47,899 nucleotides of DNA from CAYMJV01 sp964390545 (GCA_964390545.1 CAYMJV010000012.1:1-47899); one strand, 5' to 3'. Positions 25,186 to 33,799 are shown, counted from the first letter of the stretch. Program-made: numbers and translations. Notes: generated from the sequence alone by a model not told the origin.

Positions 25186-26102
25186 AGCGTCCTTCTGAGG
25201 CCCTCCTCACGGCTCACTTTGGGCTCCCACCCTAAGATTCTTTTTGCCTTTGTGATATCGGGCTGTCTCACCTTCGGATCGTTCTGGGGCAAAGGATTGA
25301 AGACGATCCGGCTCTTACTTCCCGTCAATCGTACGATTTCTTTTGCAAAGTCCAGGATGGAGATTTCCTCAGGATTTCCCAGGTTCACCGGTTCGGCTTC
25401 ATCGGAATTGAGGAGCTTCTTAATCCCATCGATCAAATCCTCCACAAAACAGAAACTTCGGGTCTGGCCCCCATCGCCGTAGACGGTAATATCCTCTCCC
25501 TTCAGTGCCTGAACCATGAAGTTGGGCAGGGCCCTCCCGTCGTCGAGGCGCATGCGGGGACCATAGGTATTGAAGATCCGGGCAATTCGAGTTTCGACCC
25601 CATGCGTTCGGTGATAGGCCATGGTGATGGCCTCTGCAAACCGTTTGGCTTCATCATAGACCCCTCTCGGGACAACCGGATCTACATTTCCCGGATAGGA
25701 TTCGGATTGAGGGTGCTCCTTCGGGTCCCCGTAGACCTCAGAAGTCGAAGCCAGGAGGAACCGCGCTCCCTTCTCCTTTGCCAAACCGAGAGCCTTATGG
25801 GTTCCCAGGGAGCCTACCTTTAAAGTCTGGATCGGATAGTCTAAGTAGTCCTTGGGGCTGGCAAGGGAGGCGAAGTGGAGGATGTCATCAAGTTTTCCCT
25901 CCACATAGAGATATTCGGTCACGTCGTATTTGATGAATTTGAACCTCTTGTGTCCTAATAAATGGGTGACATTTTCGATATTCTCTTTTTTGATCAGATT
26001 ATCCATGCAGATGACTTCGTAACCTAATTCGATAAAGTGATCGCAGAGGTGGGAGCCGAGGAAACCTGCCCCACCCGTTACCAACACCCTTTTCATTTCC
26101 AT
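25146..26102 (-). CDS. UDP-glucuronate decarboxylase-like NAD-dependent sugar-nucleotide enzyme
   Basis: A 318-aa extended short-chain dehydrogenase. It has the Rossmann motif TGGAGFLGSH, the catalytic Thr/Ser and Tyr-Lys (STSEVYGDP, YDEAKRFAEA), RIFNTYGPRM and GDGGQTRSFCFV. ASLASPKDYLDYPIQTLK matches UDP-glucuronate decarboxylases that make UDP-xylose for surface polysaccharide. A dTDP-glucose dehydratase or other epimerase is a less likely reading. No glycosyltransferases lie next to it. Confidence 0.82.
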   Translation of the reverse strand: MEMKRVLVTGGAGFLGSHLCDHFIELGYEVICMDNLIKKENIENVTHLLGHKRFKFIKYDVTEYLYVEGKLDDILHFASLASPKDYLDYPIQTLKVGSLGTHKALGLAKEKGARFLLASTSEVYGDPKEHPQSESYPGNVDPVVPRGVYDEAKRFAEAITMAYHRTHGVETRIARIFNTYGPRMRLDDGRALPNFMVQALKGEDITVYGDGGQTRSFCFVEDLIDGIKKLLNSDEAEPVNLGNPEEISILDFAKEIVRLTGSKSRIVFNPLPQNDPKVRQPDITKAKRILGWEPKVSREEGLRRTLQYFRGKITASQR

Positions 26103-26763
26103 CCTCCCTTGGTGCCCTCCACCCCCTTTGGTAAGTCCGTCTAACCCCCCTTTTCTAAAGGGGGGAGAGGGGGGATTATTAAGCTTAACTTTTACCGCTT
26201 AGAATATTATTTATGCTATGGACAATTACCATAAGCTAAAGGAGTTGTAAACCCCCCAACACTTCCCTCCCCCTTTAGAGACTGTGTCGTAATGAGGGAA
26301 ATGCCATGCTTGTCATTCTGAACGAAGTGAAGAATCTCATAGAATGAATAAGTTAGAAAACAGAGATTCTTCGGCTGACGCCTCAGAATGACATTACGAC
26401 ACAGTCTCTTACGGGGGAGGGCTTGCCCTGTGGAGTAAAGGACATTACTCCACAGGGTAGAGGTGGGGGTGAACGAAAAACGTTATTCCTGACTTGGCGC
26501 ATTGGTTTTTTCTCCGCAACAGAGTTAAAGGTTCACCAATTTTATTTTGACAATTCCAATGAAATGGGGTAAATGAATAACCACAAATGCCAAATTTCAA
26601 ATAACAAATGTCAAATGAAATCCAAATGACTGAATGAAAAAGATTTTAGTATTTTCTTTGATTCTTTCCGAACTTCAACTTTTGAACTTTGGCATTGCTT
26701 CTATTTTCATTTGAACTTTGGGCTTTGACATTTGACATTGCTTTCTAAAGAGGAGGATCCTTT
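26103..26763. repeat. 660-bp intergenic block of four unrelated inverted repeats
   Basis: No gene seen. From left to right: a CCCCCCTTTT/AAAGGGGGG hairpin (26145-26177) like that at 190-230; the 155-bp element at 26266-26420 (separate entry); a perfect 13-bp hairpin CCCTGTGGAGTAA/TTACTCCACAGGG with a 6-nt loop (26426-26457); and an AT-rich arm pair (CAAATGCCAAATTTCAAAT near 26586, ACTTTGGGCTTTGACATTTG near 26715) of the 18408 family. Confidence 0.6.
26266..26420. mobile_element. Small hairpin element with 18-bp perfect terminal repeats (MITE-like)
   Basis: AGAGACTGTGTCGTAATG at 26277-26294 is the exact complement of CATTACGACACAGTCTCT at 26392-26409. Outside them CCTCCCCC and GGGGGAGG extend the match to about 31 bp with two mismatches. 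Inside, TGTCATTCTGA...GAAGAATCTC and GAGATTCTTC...TCAGAATGACA form a second, nested pair. No coding capacity. The inner words recur near 19790. Confidence 0.55.
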
Positions 26764-27681
26764 ATGGTTGAAAAGGTGGAAAAGATTTGGTTGGACGGGA
26801 AATTTGTCCCCTGGGATCAAGCCAATGTTCACGTCCTGACCCACACGCTCCATTACGGGTTGGCTGTCTTCGAAGGCATCCGATGTTACCTCTGCAACGA
26901 TGGGAAGTCAGCGGTCTTCAGACTGAGGGAGCATATTGACCGTCTCTTCGATTCTGCACAGATTGGAGATATCAAAATCCCCTTTTCCAAAAAGGAAGTC
27001 TCAGAGGCCTGCAAGGAGACCCTTCGAGTGAACAAATTAAAAGAGGGCTATATCCGTCCAATCGTCTTCATTGGAGAAGGGGTCATGGGTGTCTACCCTG
27101 GAGATAATCCTATTCGCCTTGCTATCGCGACCTGGTCATGGGGAGCTTATCTGGGAGAAGGGGCCCTGGAAAAAGGGATCCGCGTCAAGGTCTCCTCCTA
27201 TACACGCCACCATGTCAACGTCATGATGACCAAGGCAAAAATCTCCGGAAATTATGTCAACTCCGTTCTTGCTAAAAGAGAAGCCATGAAGATGGGTTAT
27301 GATGAGGCTCTGATGCTCGATACGGAGGGTTACGTGTCAGAGGCGAGCGGAGAGAATATCTTTATGGTGAAAAACGGGGCCATGAAAACCACCCCTCTCA
27401 CATCGATCCTCCCAGGGATTACAAGGGATTCAGTGATTCAGATTGCAAAGGGGAAGAATATCCCTTTGGTGGTGGATAGATTCACCCGCGATGAGATCTA
27501 CACGGCTCATGAAGCTTTCTTCACTGGTACGGCGGCCGAGATCACCCCGATCCGGGAGATCGACGATCGAAAGATAGGGGAGGGAAAAGCGGGCCCAGTC
27601 ACCAAGGAGCTTCAGGCAGCCTTCTTCGAAATCGTGAGAGGAAAAAACCCAGAATTTAGGGAGTGGCTGGACTATTTATAG
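26764..27681 (+). CDS. ilvE: Branched-chain amino acid aminotransferase
   Basis: A 305-aa PLP enzyme for the last step of leucine, isoleucine and valine synthesis. It has KIWLDGKFVPWDQANVHVL, HTLHYGLAVFEGIRCY, the PLP lysine in TKAKISGNYVNS, and EASGENIFMVK. AGAGGAGG precedes the ATG. Stands alone between repeats. Confidence 0.95.
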   Translation: MVEKVEKIWLDGKFVPWDQANVHVLTHTLHYGLAVFEGIRCYLCNDGKSAVFRLREHIDRLFDSAQIGDIKIPFSKKEVSEACKETLRVNKLKEGYIRPIVFIGEGVMGVYPGDNPIRLAIATWSWGAYLGEGALEKGIRVKVSSYTRHHVNVMMTKAKISGNYVNSVLAKREAMKMGYDEALMLDTEGYVSEASGENIFMVKNGAMKTTPLTSILPGITRDSVIQIAKGKNIPLVVDRFTRDEIYTAHEAFFTGTAAEITPIREIDDRKIGEGKAGPVTKELQAAFFEIVRGKNPEFREWLDYL

Positions 27682-27770
27682 CCGTAAGGCGTTAGGCGCA
27701 AGTCGTGAGGTGAAATTCCCTAACGTCTTTTGACCACTCGCAACTCACTACTTACGACTTACGGAATTTA

Positions 27771-28277
27771 ATGCATTTGATCGTCGATGGTTATAACCTC
27801 CTCCACGCAGACCGCACCCTTGTCCCATTAAATCCGATACAACTCCAAAGGGAACGCGATCGCCTCGTCGATCAGCTCTCCGCTTATCGCAGCCTAAGGC
27901 AAATGGAAATCACCGTGGTTTTCGACGGATGGCAAGGGGGCTGGTCTACGGAAAAAAGGGAGAGGAAGAAGGGGATCGACTTGGTCTTCTCGAAACTGGG
28001 AGAAAAGGCGGATGAAGTGATCAAGCGGCTGGCGAGAGAGAAAGGGGCAGGGGCTACGGTCGTCACTTCGGACCGCGAGATCTCCAGATATGCCGAGAGG
28101 ATGGCTGTTGCGGTTATTCCCTCCGATCAATTTAAGGAAAAGATGGAGAGCGCCTTGGTGAAAGGGGAGAAAGATTTCCAAGATGAAGAGGAAGGAAGCG
28201 GGGAGAAGAAAAAAGGCCCGTCCCGAATGCTTTCCAAAAAAGAAAAAAGAATGCGTTCCGCCCTCAAAAAACTTTAG
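27771..28277 (+). CDS. yacP: YacP-like NYN-domain RNase
   Basis: A 168-aa protein of the YacP/Rae1-type NYN (PIN-like) family. It opens LIVDGYNLLHAD, with TVVFDGWQGG, GADEVIKRL-like ADEVIKRLAREK and TVVTSDREISRYA; the aspartates in these motifs are the expected metal ligands. The C-terminus is a lysine-rich tail (about 150-168). The Bacillus member cuts ribosome-bound mRNA; the role here is inferred. Confidence 0.85.
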   Translation: MHLIVDGYNLLHADRTLVPLNPIQLQRERDRLVDQLSAYRSLRQMEITVVFDGWQGGWSTEKRERKKGIDLVFSKLGEKADEVIKRLAREKGAGATVVTSDREISRYAERMAVAVIPSDQFKEKMESALVKGEKDFQDEEEGSGEKKKGPSRMLSKKEKRMRSALKKL

Positions 28278-28319
28278 CCATCGTCCGCCATCCGCTAATT
28301 GCTATCTGCCATTGGCCAG

Positions 28320-28910
28320 CTATGATTTCCACTTATTTTCCATCCCCTGAAGAAGTCTGACGATATTCTCCTGATGACGGTAGAGGATCAGGGCAGCCAT
28401 GATGACACTCACAATAAAGTAGGCCTGCGAATCACTCCTGAAAAAAGCAATCAAAATTGGAATAGTTGTGGCACAACAGATTGACCCCAGAGAGATATAC
28501 CTCCATCTCCATACAATTCCCACAAAGAGAAGAACTTCAATAAGCACTGAAGTGGTCGATATGATAAGATAGACACCCAAAGCAGTCGCAACTCCTTTCC
28601 CACCTTTAAATCCAAGAAAAATTGGGAAGATATGACCGAGAAAAGAACTCAGACCCGCAATCGCAATCCACAGATCAGGAAGGCCCAACCAACTGGCAAT
28701 CACTATCGGAATCATTCCCTTTAATATATCCCCTACCAATGTCAAAATACCCAATCCCTTTCCGGCCGTCCGGAAGATATTGGTCGCTCCGATATTTCCG
28801 CTGCCCGTTTTTCTCGGATCGACTTTAGAAAAGAATTTAGCAAGAAGGAGGCCCGTGGGAACCGAACCTAAAAGGTAACCGAATAGGGCAATAAAGAGTC
28901 CAATGGGCAT
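28320..28910 (-). CDS. plsY: Acyl-phosphate glycerol-3-phosphate acyltransferase
   Basis: A 196-aa membrane enzyme using the acyl-phosphate made by PlsX. Marks are LLGSVPTGLLLAK, TGSGNIGATNIFR, FLGHIFPIFLGFKGGKGVAT; about five spans. The ATG at 28910 lies seven bases after GGGAGGAGG. Confidence 0.95.
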   Translation of the reverse strand: MPIGLFIALFGYLLGSVPTGLLLAKFFSKVDPRKTGSGNIGATNIFRTAGKGLGILTLVGDILKGMIPIVIASWLGLPDLWIAIAGLSSFLGHIFPIFLGFKGGKGVATALGVYLIISTTSVLIEVLLFVGIVWRWRYISLGSICCATTIPILIAFFRSDSQAYFIVSVIMAALILYRHQENIVRLLQGMENKWKS

Positions 28911-28925
28911 GATCAAACCTCCTCC

Positions 28926-29840
28926 CTACAATGATACGGTTGCTCTTCTCCTCCAGTTTACGAAAAAAATTCCAAGGGAAACCATCGGCAGGCCTACCAT
29001 CAACGAAAGGGTTAATTCCTCGTTGAGGAAGAGGATGCCAAAGAGGACCCCGAAGATGGGAGTAAAGAAGGTGAAGGCCGACAGTCTGCTTACGGAATAT
29101 TCATGAATCAGTTTGAACCAGAGGAAGTAACTCACAAAGGCCACGATAAACGATTGGTAGATAAGGGAGGTAGCGATCGATGCATCAAAATGGGTAACCC
29201 ATCTGGGCTCAAGGATAAGGCTCACCACCAGGAGGATGGGAATAGAAAAGAAGAGTTGATAAAGAAAGGTATTGATGGGATGAACTTTCTCTACCATGAA
29301 TTTTTTGATGTAGAGCGTTGTCGCTCCCCACAGGAAGGCTGCCATAATCTCCAAAAGATCTCCAAAGACCATCGTGGTTTGGGCGGTTTTGGGTCTCCCT
29401 CCAAAAACGGTGACGATGCCTGCGAAAGCCAGAATCAAGCCTGCGATCTTAGGAAAGTTCAACCGATCTCCTTTGAGAAAGAAATGGGCTCCCACCGCAA
29501 CAACAAAAGGGCTCAGGTAGACAAAGACAACGGATCGGGCCGCATCGGTGTAGAGCATTCCAAAATAGATACAGGCAAATTCCAGCCCGAACAAAAGGCC
29601 CACCATGAATCCATGGAAGAGCCTGATGTCCGTATGAAATAACGTCTCCTTTTTCTTGATACAGTAGAGCACCCCGCAAATGGTGGCAATCACTGATCTG
29701 AGGGTAGCGGCAAACACTGGAGAGATCCCTTGGTTCGAATATTTGACGGCGGCATAGTTAAGACCCCAGAGGAGGGTCAGGATGAGAAGAATGACGACAG
29801 CCTTGAGGTCTAAGTAATCTTTGCTCTCTTGAGGAGACAT
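28926..29840 (-). CDS. DMT/EamA-family exporter
   Basis: A 304-aa membrane protein with about ten spans in two EamA repeats (LLWGLNYAAVKYS at the first, FLWGATTLYIKKF in the second). The ATG at 29840 has AGGAA upstream. The family exports small metabolites such as amino acids; the substrate is unknown. It ends 15 bp before plsY on the same strand. Confidence 0.85.
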   Translation of the reverse strand: MSPQESKDYLDLKAVVILLILTLLWGLNYAAVKYSNQGISPVFAATLRSVIATICGVLYCIKKKETLFHTDIRLFHGFMVGLLFGLEFACIYFGMLYTDAARSVVFVYLSPFVVAVGAHFFLKGDRLNFPKIAGLILAFAGIVTVFGGRPKTAQTTMVFGDLLEIMAAFLWGATTLYIKKFMVEKVHPINTFLYQLFFSIPILLVVSLILEPRWVTHFDASIATSLIYQSFIVAFVSYFLWFKLIHEYSVSRLSAFTFFTPIFGVLFGILFLNEELTLSLMVGLPMVSLGIFFVNWRRRATVSL

Positions 29841-29927
29841 CTGTGTTCCTAGGAATCTCGAACACTCTTTATTTACCCAAAATAATCAATTTTAGCAATA
29901 AAATTTGTGAAAGGATTACAAAAGATG

Positions 29928-31070
29928 TCAATCTCTTCTTCTAGAGGGGATCTCGAAGCGGCCATCCACCTCCTCCAAATCGAACCACCACTTCTTTTCT
30001 GGATCAGGTTTTCCATATCCAAAAAGATCGTCTGTCCACGGCGAGATTCCCCTAGCGAAAGACGAATGTCTGACCACCCAGCTGACAGCGCGGTGAAGCG
30101 GGGTATAGGGTTTGTTCCACGGGCAAACCTTGATGCAGGTGCCACATCCTGACCCTTTCTTATTTCCCACCCGCATCGAGGTACATTTCTCAACATCACT
30201 TGGCCAGCGCTCGTATCCGTTGACCATAATCTTATCGCCAAAACTGAGGGCCCCGGACGGGCATTCTCTGGCACACTTCTTACATTTGGAGCAGAAATCC
30301 TGCAAACCAAAATCAATGGGTTTGTCGACGGCAAGAGGTAAATCCGTCGTAACAACAGCCGCCTTGAATCGGGGACCGAGAAAAGGATGAAGTACACAAT
30401 CACCAATTCGACACATTTCCCCCAGGCCAGCCCAGAGAAGGATCGGAGGAACGACGACCTGATAATTCCTCGCATGGTGGGCTCTCGCCGGGTATCCGAG
30501 TCTGCGGACGTACTCCGCAATGATACAGGCAATGAAACCGGAAGTGGAGTAGCCTAAGAAACTCATGGCGTTGCTGATCCAGTCATGGCCATCAAAAGCT
30601 TCTGCTGTCCTCCAGTCCTGATCGATAAGAATTCCGATCGCATATTGATGATTGAGTTCTATGGGTTCACCGTTTGGGAAACTATTTGTATAAACAGCAT
30701 AGGGAGGCAATTTGCAGATCCCGACCGCGTCCGCCCTTAAGAAGTAGGCCAGCTCCTTGATGTGTCGCGATAACTGTTCCGGATCTTCAGGAACAGGGGC
30801 CTTCTGCTTTGCCACGACTCCATCGACCACATCCCTCAAATAGGCCGTCATCCAGGAGAGCGCACCGGAGATCGGATGTTTGGGGACGAATCGCGTCCTT
30901 TCTCTCTGGAGAACTGTCCCATAATCGCCTCGAGATGCTTTATTAAAACCACTCTCCCGCTCATCCACTCTTTGAACTTGCTCGTCGAGTATCTTCGTTG
31001 TCGGCCGTTCGGTTCTCTTCAAAGCATGAACTGGAAAAGGCTCAAACTCCCTTATATGATAACCACTCAT
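29928..31070 (-). CDS. Reductive-dehalogenase-like (RdhA-type) cobalamin/iron-sulfur protein without Tat signal
   Basis: A 381-aa protein. ATG 31070 is chosen because GGAGG lies five bases upstream. The core matches RdhA: HARNYQVVVPPILLWAGLGE, CRIGDCVLHPFLGPRFK and TTDLPL, followed by two 4Fe-4S sites, Cys260-263-266-270 (FCSKCKKCARECP) and Cys296...309-312-316 (CGTCIKVCPW). RdhA enzymes remove halogens with a corrinoid. Here there is no twin-arginine leader and no rdhB membrane anchor, so it should be cytoplasmic and not respiratory. It could be a catabolic or different corrinoid reductase; substrate unknown. Confidence 0.8.
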   Translation of the reverse strand: MSGYHIREFEPFPVHALKRTERPTTKILDEQVQRVDERESGFNKASRGDYGTVLQRERTRFVPKHPISGALSWMTAYLRDVVDGVVAKQKAPVPEDPEQLSRHIKELAYFLRADAVGICKLPPYAVYTNSFPNGEPIELNHQYAIGILIDQDWRTAEAFDGHDWISNAMSFLGYSTSGFIACIIAEYVRRLGYPARAHHARNYQVVVPPILLWAGLGEMCRIGDCVLHPFLGPRFKAAVVTTDLPLAVDKPIDFGLQDFCSKCKKCARECPSGALSFGDKIMVNGYERWPSDVEKCTSMRVGNKKGSGCGTCIKVCPWNKPYTPLHRAVSWVVRHSSFARGISPWTDDLFGYGKPDPEKKWWFDLEEVDGRFEIPSRRRD

Positions 31071-31105
31071 CATTTCCTCCTTCCTATGAATGAATCTGGC
31101 ATTTT

Positions 31106-31134
31106 CAAATACTACCATTCATAAAAGGTGTCAA
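31106..31134 (-). promoter_or_regulatory. Promoter of the RdhA-like gene
   Basis: On the minus strand TTGACA (31134-31129), a 17-bp spacer and TATTTG (31111-31106), about 36 bp upstream of the ATG. Confidence 0.45.
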
Positions 31135-31213
31135 TCACTTTCTTGACTATTTTCTCAATTATCATGAGGCACGAAAGATGAGGAGAAGCTGATGAATGAG
31201 GAAGAACCAGATT

Positions 31214-31242
31214 TTGACATGAGTACCTCCTAAGTGTATAAT
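31214..31242 (+). promoter_or_regulatory. Full-consensus sigma-70 promoter of the FHA-hydrolase gene
   Basis: TTGACA (31214-31219), exactly 17 bp, TATAAT (31237-31242): both hexamers match the consensus at every base. The predicted start of transcription, near 31249, is only about three bases before the ATG at 31252, so the mRNA would be essentially leaderless. Confidence 0.75.
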
Positions 31243-31251
31243 CCAACCTGT

Positions 31252-32946
31252 ATGGTTCAATCGGTTGACAAGCTCGTTATGACGCAGCAGGACTGTGAGG
31301 GCATGGAATTTGTCCTGGAGAAGGCCAACCTGACCCTCGGCCGGGCGACCATCAATGAGATTGTTCTTCTCCATGATTCGAAAGTGTCGCGTCACCATGC
31401 CAGGATCGATAAGAAGGAAGCAGGGTTTACAATTGTGGATCTCGGTTCCACGAACGGAACCTACGTGAACGGCAAACGAGTGGCTTCCTCAGCTCTCGCC
31501 CCAGGCGATGTCATCAAATTGGGGGACACGGTCTTCCGATTTGAAAGTGGACTGCCCCAGATTGAGCCTGATGTCATTCCCCTCGATTCGGAAGAAGACC
31601 TGGAGAAGACATTATGCCGGACAACCCTCTCGATGACATTGAAAGACACCGAGGTGCCCCGATTTGCGGTTCATACCCCGGGCAAGACATGGGAAGTCTC
31701 TATGACCGGCGAGCCCCTTACGATTGGCCGTCATCCCCAGAGCGATATTGCACTGCATCAACCCATGGTTTCACGCCATCATGCCCGGATTGAAAAGCGC
31801 GGTGAGACATTCATCATCCGAGACCTCGGTAGCACCAATGGAACATTTGTAGGTGGCAAGCGAATCGAGGAACATACCCTGCAGGATTGCGATACGATCC
31901 TGATCGGAAATGCGCGCATCGTTTTCAAGCACAAGTTTTCTTCCGAGGATCTTACGCTGACAGATCTTCCCAAGCAGCCCAAGAAGATGGAACGCCACCC
32001 CGTGGTATTCGTTCCGGGCCTTACAGGGTCTGAACTCTGGAGAGGGAGTGAACGGGTCTGGCCCAATCCCAGATTGTTTTTTACCCAGCCCCAGCAGCTT
32101 CGCCTCTCAGAAAACAATCCCCTTGAAGCACGCGCTGTGGTGGGCGAGGTGGTCATTGTTCCTAATCTGATCAAGCTGGACCGGTACAGTCGTTTGAGCG
32201 ATTATCTGGAGGAAAGCCTGGAGTATGAGCGCGGGAAGGATCTCTTCGAATTTCCCTATGACTGGAGACAGGACTGCCGTCTGGCCGCAAAGCAACTGGC
32301 CAAAGCAATCGACTCCTGGAAGATGTCACCTCCCGTGGTCATCATTGCTCACAGCATGGGGTCTCTGGTCAGCCGTTACTACGTGGAACGCCTGGGGGGC
32401 AAGAAAAAGGTAAGTCGTATGATTTTCCTGGGAGGACCGCACTATGGTGCTCCCTCAGCCTTGATGACCCTTCTCTTCGGACCTAAACTGCTTCCCTTTG
32501 GCTTGCTCGGCGAGCGACTCCGTGAAGTGATTTCTACCTTTCCGTCGATGTATCAACTGCTACCTATCTACCCGTGTGCGGAGGATCAAAAGAAGCAATC
32601 GATTGACTTGCTCTCCGATGAGACATGGCTCCTCGAGGAGCAAAGACCGCTGTTAAGAACGGCCCGTGAATTCAGGAAGGAACTCGGAACGCACTGTGGT
32701 GTTCCTTCCATCTCTATCTTCGGCTATGGAATCAAGACGGTCACAAGAGTTAAGGTGAAACGGAATCCACAGGGACGCTGGCAGAATGTGGATTTTAATG
32801 TGGAAGAGGGTGGGGATGCCACCGTTCCCGAACAGAGCGCAATCGTAGAAGGGTCTGAGATCCATCCGGTTCAGCAGGCTCATGGGTCACTCTATGTGGA
32901 TCGAGATGTAAAGAAACGACTGAAAGTGGAGTTGACTCGTCCTTAA
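31252..32946 (+). CDS. Tandem FHA domains fused to an LCAT-like lipase/acyltransferase
   Basis: A 564-aa protein in three parts. Two forkhead-associated domains (about 15-95 and 145-225) each have the full phosphothreonine-binding set: LGRA/IGRH, SRHHARI and LGSTNGT. From about 245 follows an alpha/beta hydrolase of the lecithin:cholesterol acyltransferase type: VVFVPGLTGSELWR, FPYDWRQDCRLAA, nucleophile Ser368 in AHSMGS, Asp522 in EGGDATVP and His544 in QQAHGS. No signal peptide or membrane span, so it should act in the cytoplasm, targeted to phosphorylated partners. No Ser/Thr kinase is adjacent. There is no SD; a GTG at 31234 overlaps the promoter and cannot be the start if transcription begins near 31249. 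Confidence 0.88.
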   Translation: MVQSVDKLVMTQQDCEGMEFVLEKANLTLGRATINEIVLLHDSKVSRHHARIDKKEAGFTIVDLGSTNGTYVNGKRVASSALAPGDVIKLGDTVFRFESGLPQIEPDVIPLDSEEDLEKTLCRTTLSMTLKDTEVPRFAVHTPGKTWEVSMTGEPLTIGRHPQSDIALHQPMVSRHHARIEKRGETFIIRDLGSTNGTFVGGKRIEEHTLQDCDTILIGNARIVFKHKFSSEDLTLTDLPKQPKKMERHPVVFVPGLTGSELWRGSERVWPNPRLFFTQPQQLRLSENNPLEARAVVGEVVIVPNLIKLDRYSRLSDYLEESLEYERGKDLFEFPYDWRQDCRLAAKQLAKAIDSWKMSPPVVIIAHSMGSLVSRYYVERLGGKKKVSRMIFLGGPHYGAPSALMTLLFGPKLLPFGLLGERLREVISTFPSMYQLLPIYPCAEDQKKQSIDLLSDETWLLEEQRPLLRTAREFRKELGTHCGVPSISIFGYGIKTVTRVKVKRNPQGRWQNVDFNVEEGGDATVPEQSAIVEGSEIHPVQQAHGSLYVDRDVKKRLKVELTRP

Positions 32947-33127
32947 AAAGAATAGAGACCAGGTCATTATCAAAGTCACCATACACCTTTTCAATCTCAG
33001 GTCTTAAATCGCATGTCTGGTCCCGCCGCCAATCATCGCAACCCAATGCAGGTTGGCCCCAGACTAATACCGAGAAGAGGAGTGTGATGCTCTTTATAAC
33101 GGCTTTTTTGAAAAGGATTTCCCTCAT
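32795..33127 (-). CDS. Possible small secreted protein, 3' part antisense to the hydrolase gene
   Basis: An open frame of 110 codons. The first 60 look real: AAGGAG upstream, a signal peptide ending VWGQPALG, then CDDWRRDQTCDLRPEIEKVY. From about residue 61 the frame lies opposite the 3' end of the FHA-hydrolase gene and loses natural composition. The likely reading is a gene whose 3' end was lost when the neighbouring gene was joined here. Confidence 0.35.
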   Translation of the reverse strand: MREILFKKAVIKSITLLFSVLVWGQPALGCDDWRRDQTCDLRPEIEKVYGDFDNDLVSILFKDESTPLSVVSLHLDPHRVTHEPAEPDGSQTLLRLRSVRERWHPHPLPH

Positions 33128-33681
33128 ATCATTTCTCTCCTTCTATCTTTTTTCCGCCAAAAGAATGCCGTCTTTTTCGTCAAAAAATATCCCCTCAAGA
33201 TGATTGAAGCCTTGCTTCATCTTGAGCTCCATTTTGTGCCGTGTTGAAGATTCGTTTCTTGGCGATGGGGGGACGATTCTGTATCCTTTCCCCTTGAAAT
33301 GCTCGAATGGACTTTGCAATTATCTTGCCATTCAAAGGGGTTTTCTATGGGCGCTTAATACATTAAAATCAATAATCTTTCCTTAATAAATAAAACTTTT
33401 CCAGGACCGTTGAGCAAAAAATGGGGCAAGAATTGTTACTTCCTTGCCAAAATGTCCATTGTGAAGCTCCCCGCCTACAGGGTGGAGCTTCCCGGAAAGG
33501 AAATTTCATTCTGATTGTGCCCCTTGACCCTGCCTATCCCGCTGAGACGGGACGGGGCACTTGCCGGCCAAACAGTTATATCCTTTCTCGGTTTCTGTCC
33601 CGCTCCCCCACTATCCAGTTGACTTTTCCATGCGGCAGTCATATACTCCCACTAAAATTTAGACCTTCCGCTTTTTCTAGG
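33128..33681. repeat. Intergenic stretch with a second copy of the 125-bp palindromic module
   Basis: No gene seen. At 33463-33562 lies GAAGCTCCCCGCC...GGGACGGGGCAC, which matches the reverse complement of 3479-3606 over most of its length but lacks the 20-bp palindrome. A smaller CAAGATGA/TCATCTTG hairpin lies near 33196-33224. Confidence 0.55.
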
Positions 33682-33749
33682 TTGACATAAGAAGCTGGCT
33701 CGTAACCCTTTTTTGAGAGACTCATGAGGAGTTGAAAGTAGAGCGGAGT

Positions 33750-33799
33750 CCTGAGCCACATAGGGTACAGGGCAACGCCCTAAGCCTGACAGGTTCAGG
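33750..33799 (+). ncRNA. Candidate structured RNA upstream of a small gene
   Basis: CCTGAGCC (33750-33757) pairs with GGTTCAGG (33792-33799; one G-U) and encloses AGGGC-AAC-GCCCT (33769-33781). The ATG of the 63-aa gene is 19 bp after the outer stem. A TTGACA lies at 33682-33687 but no clear -10 follows. No known riboswitch was recognised. Confidence 0.3.
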
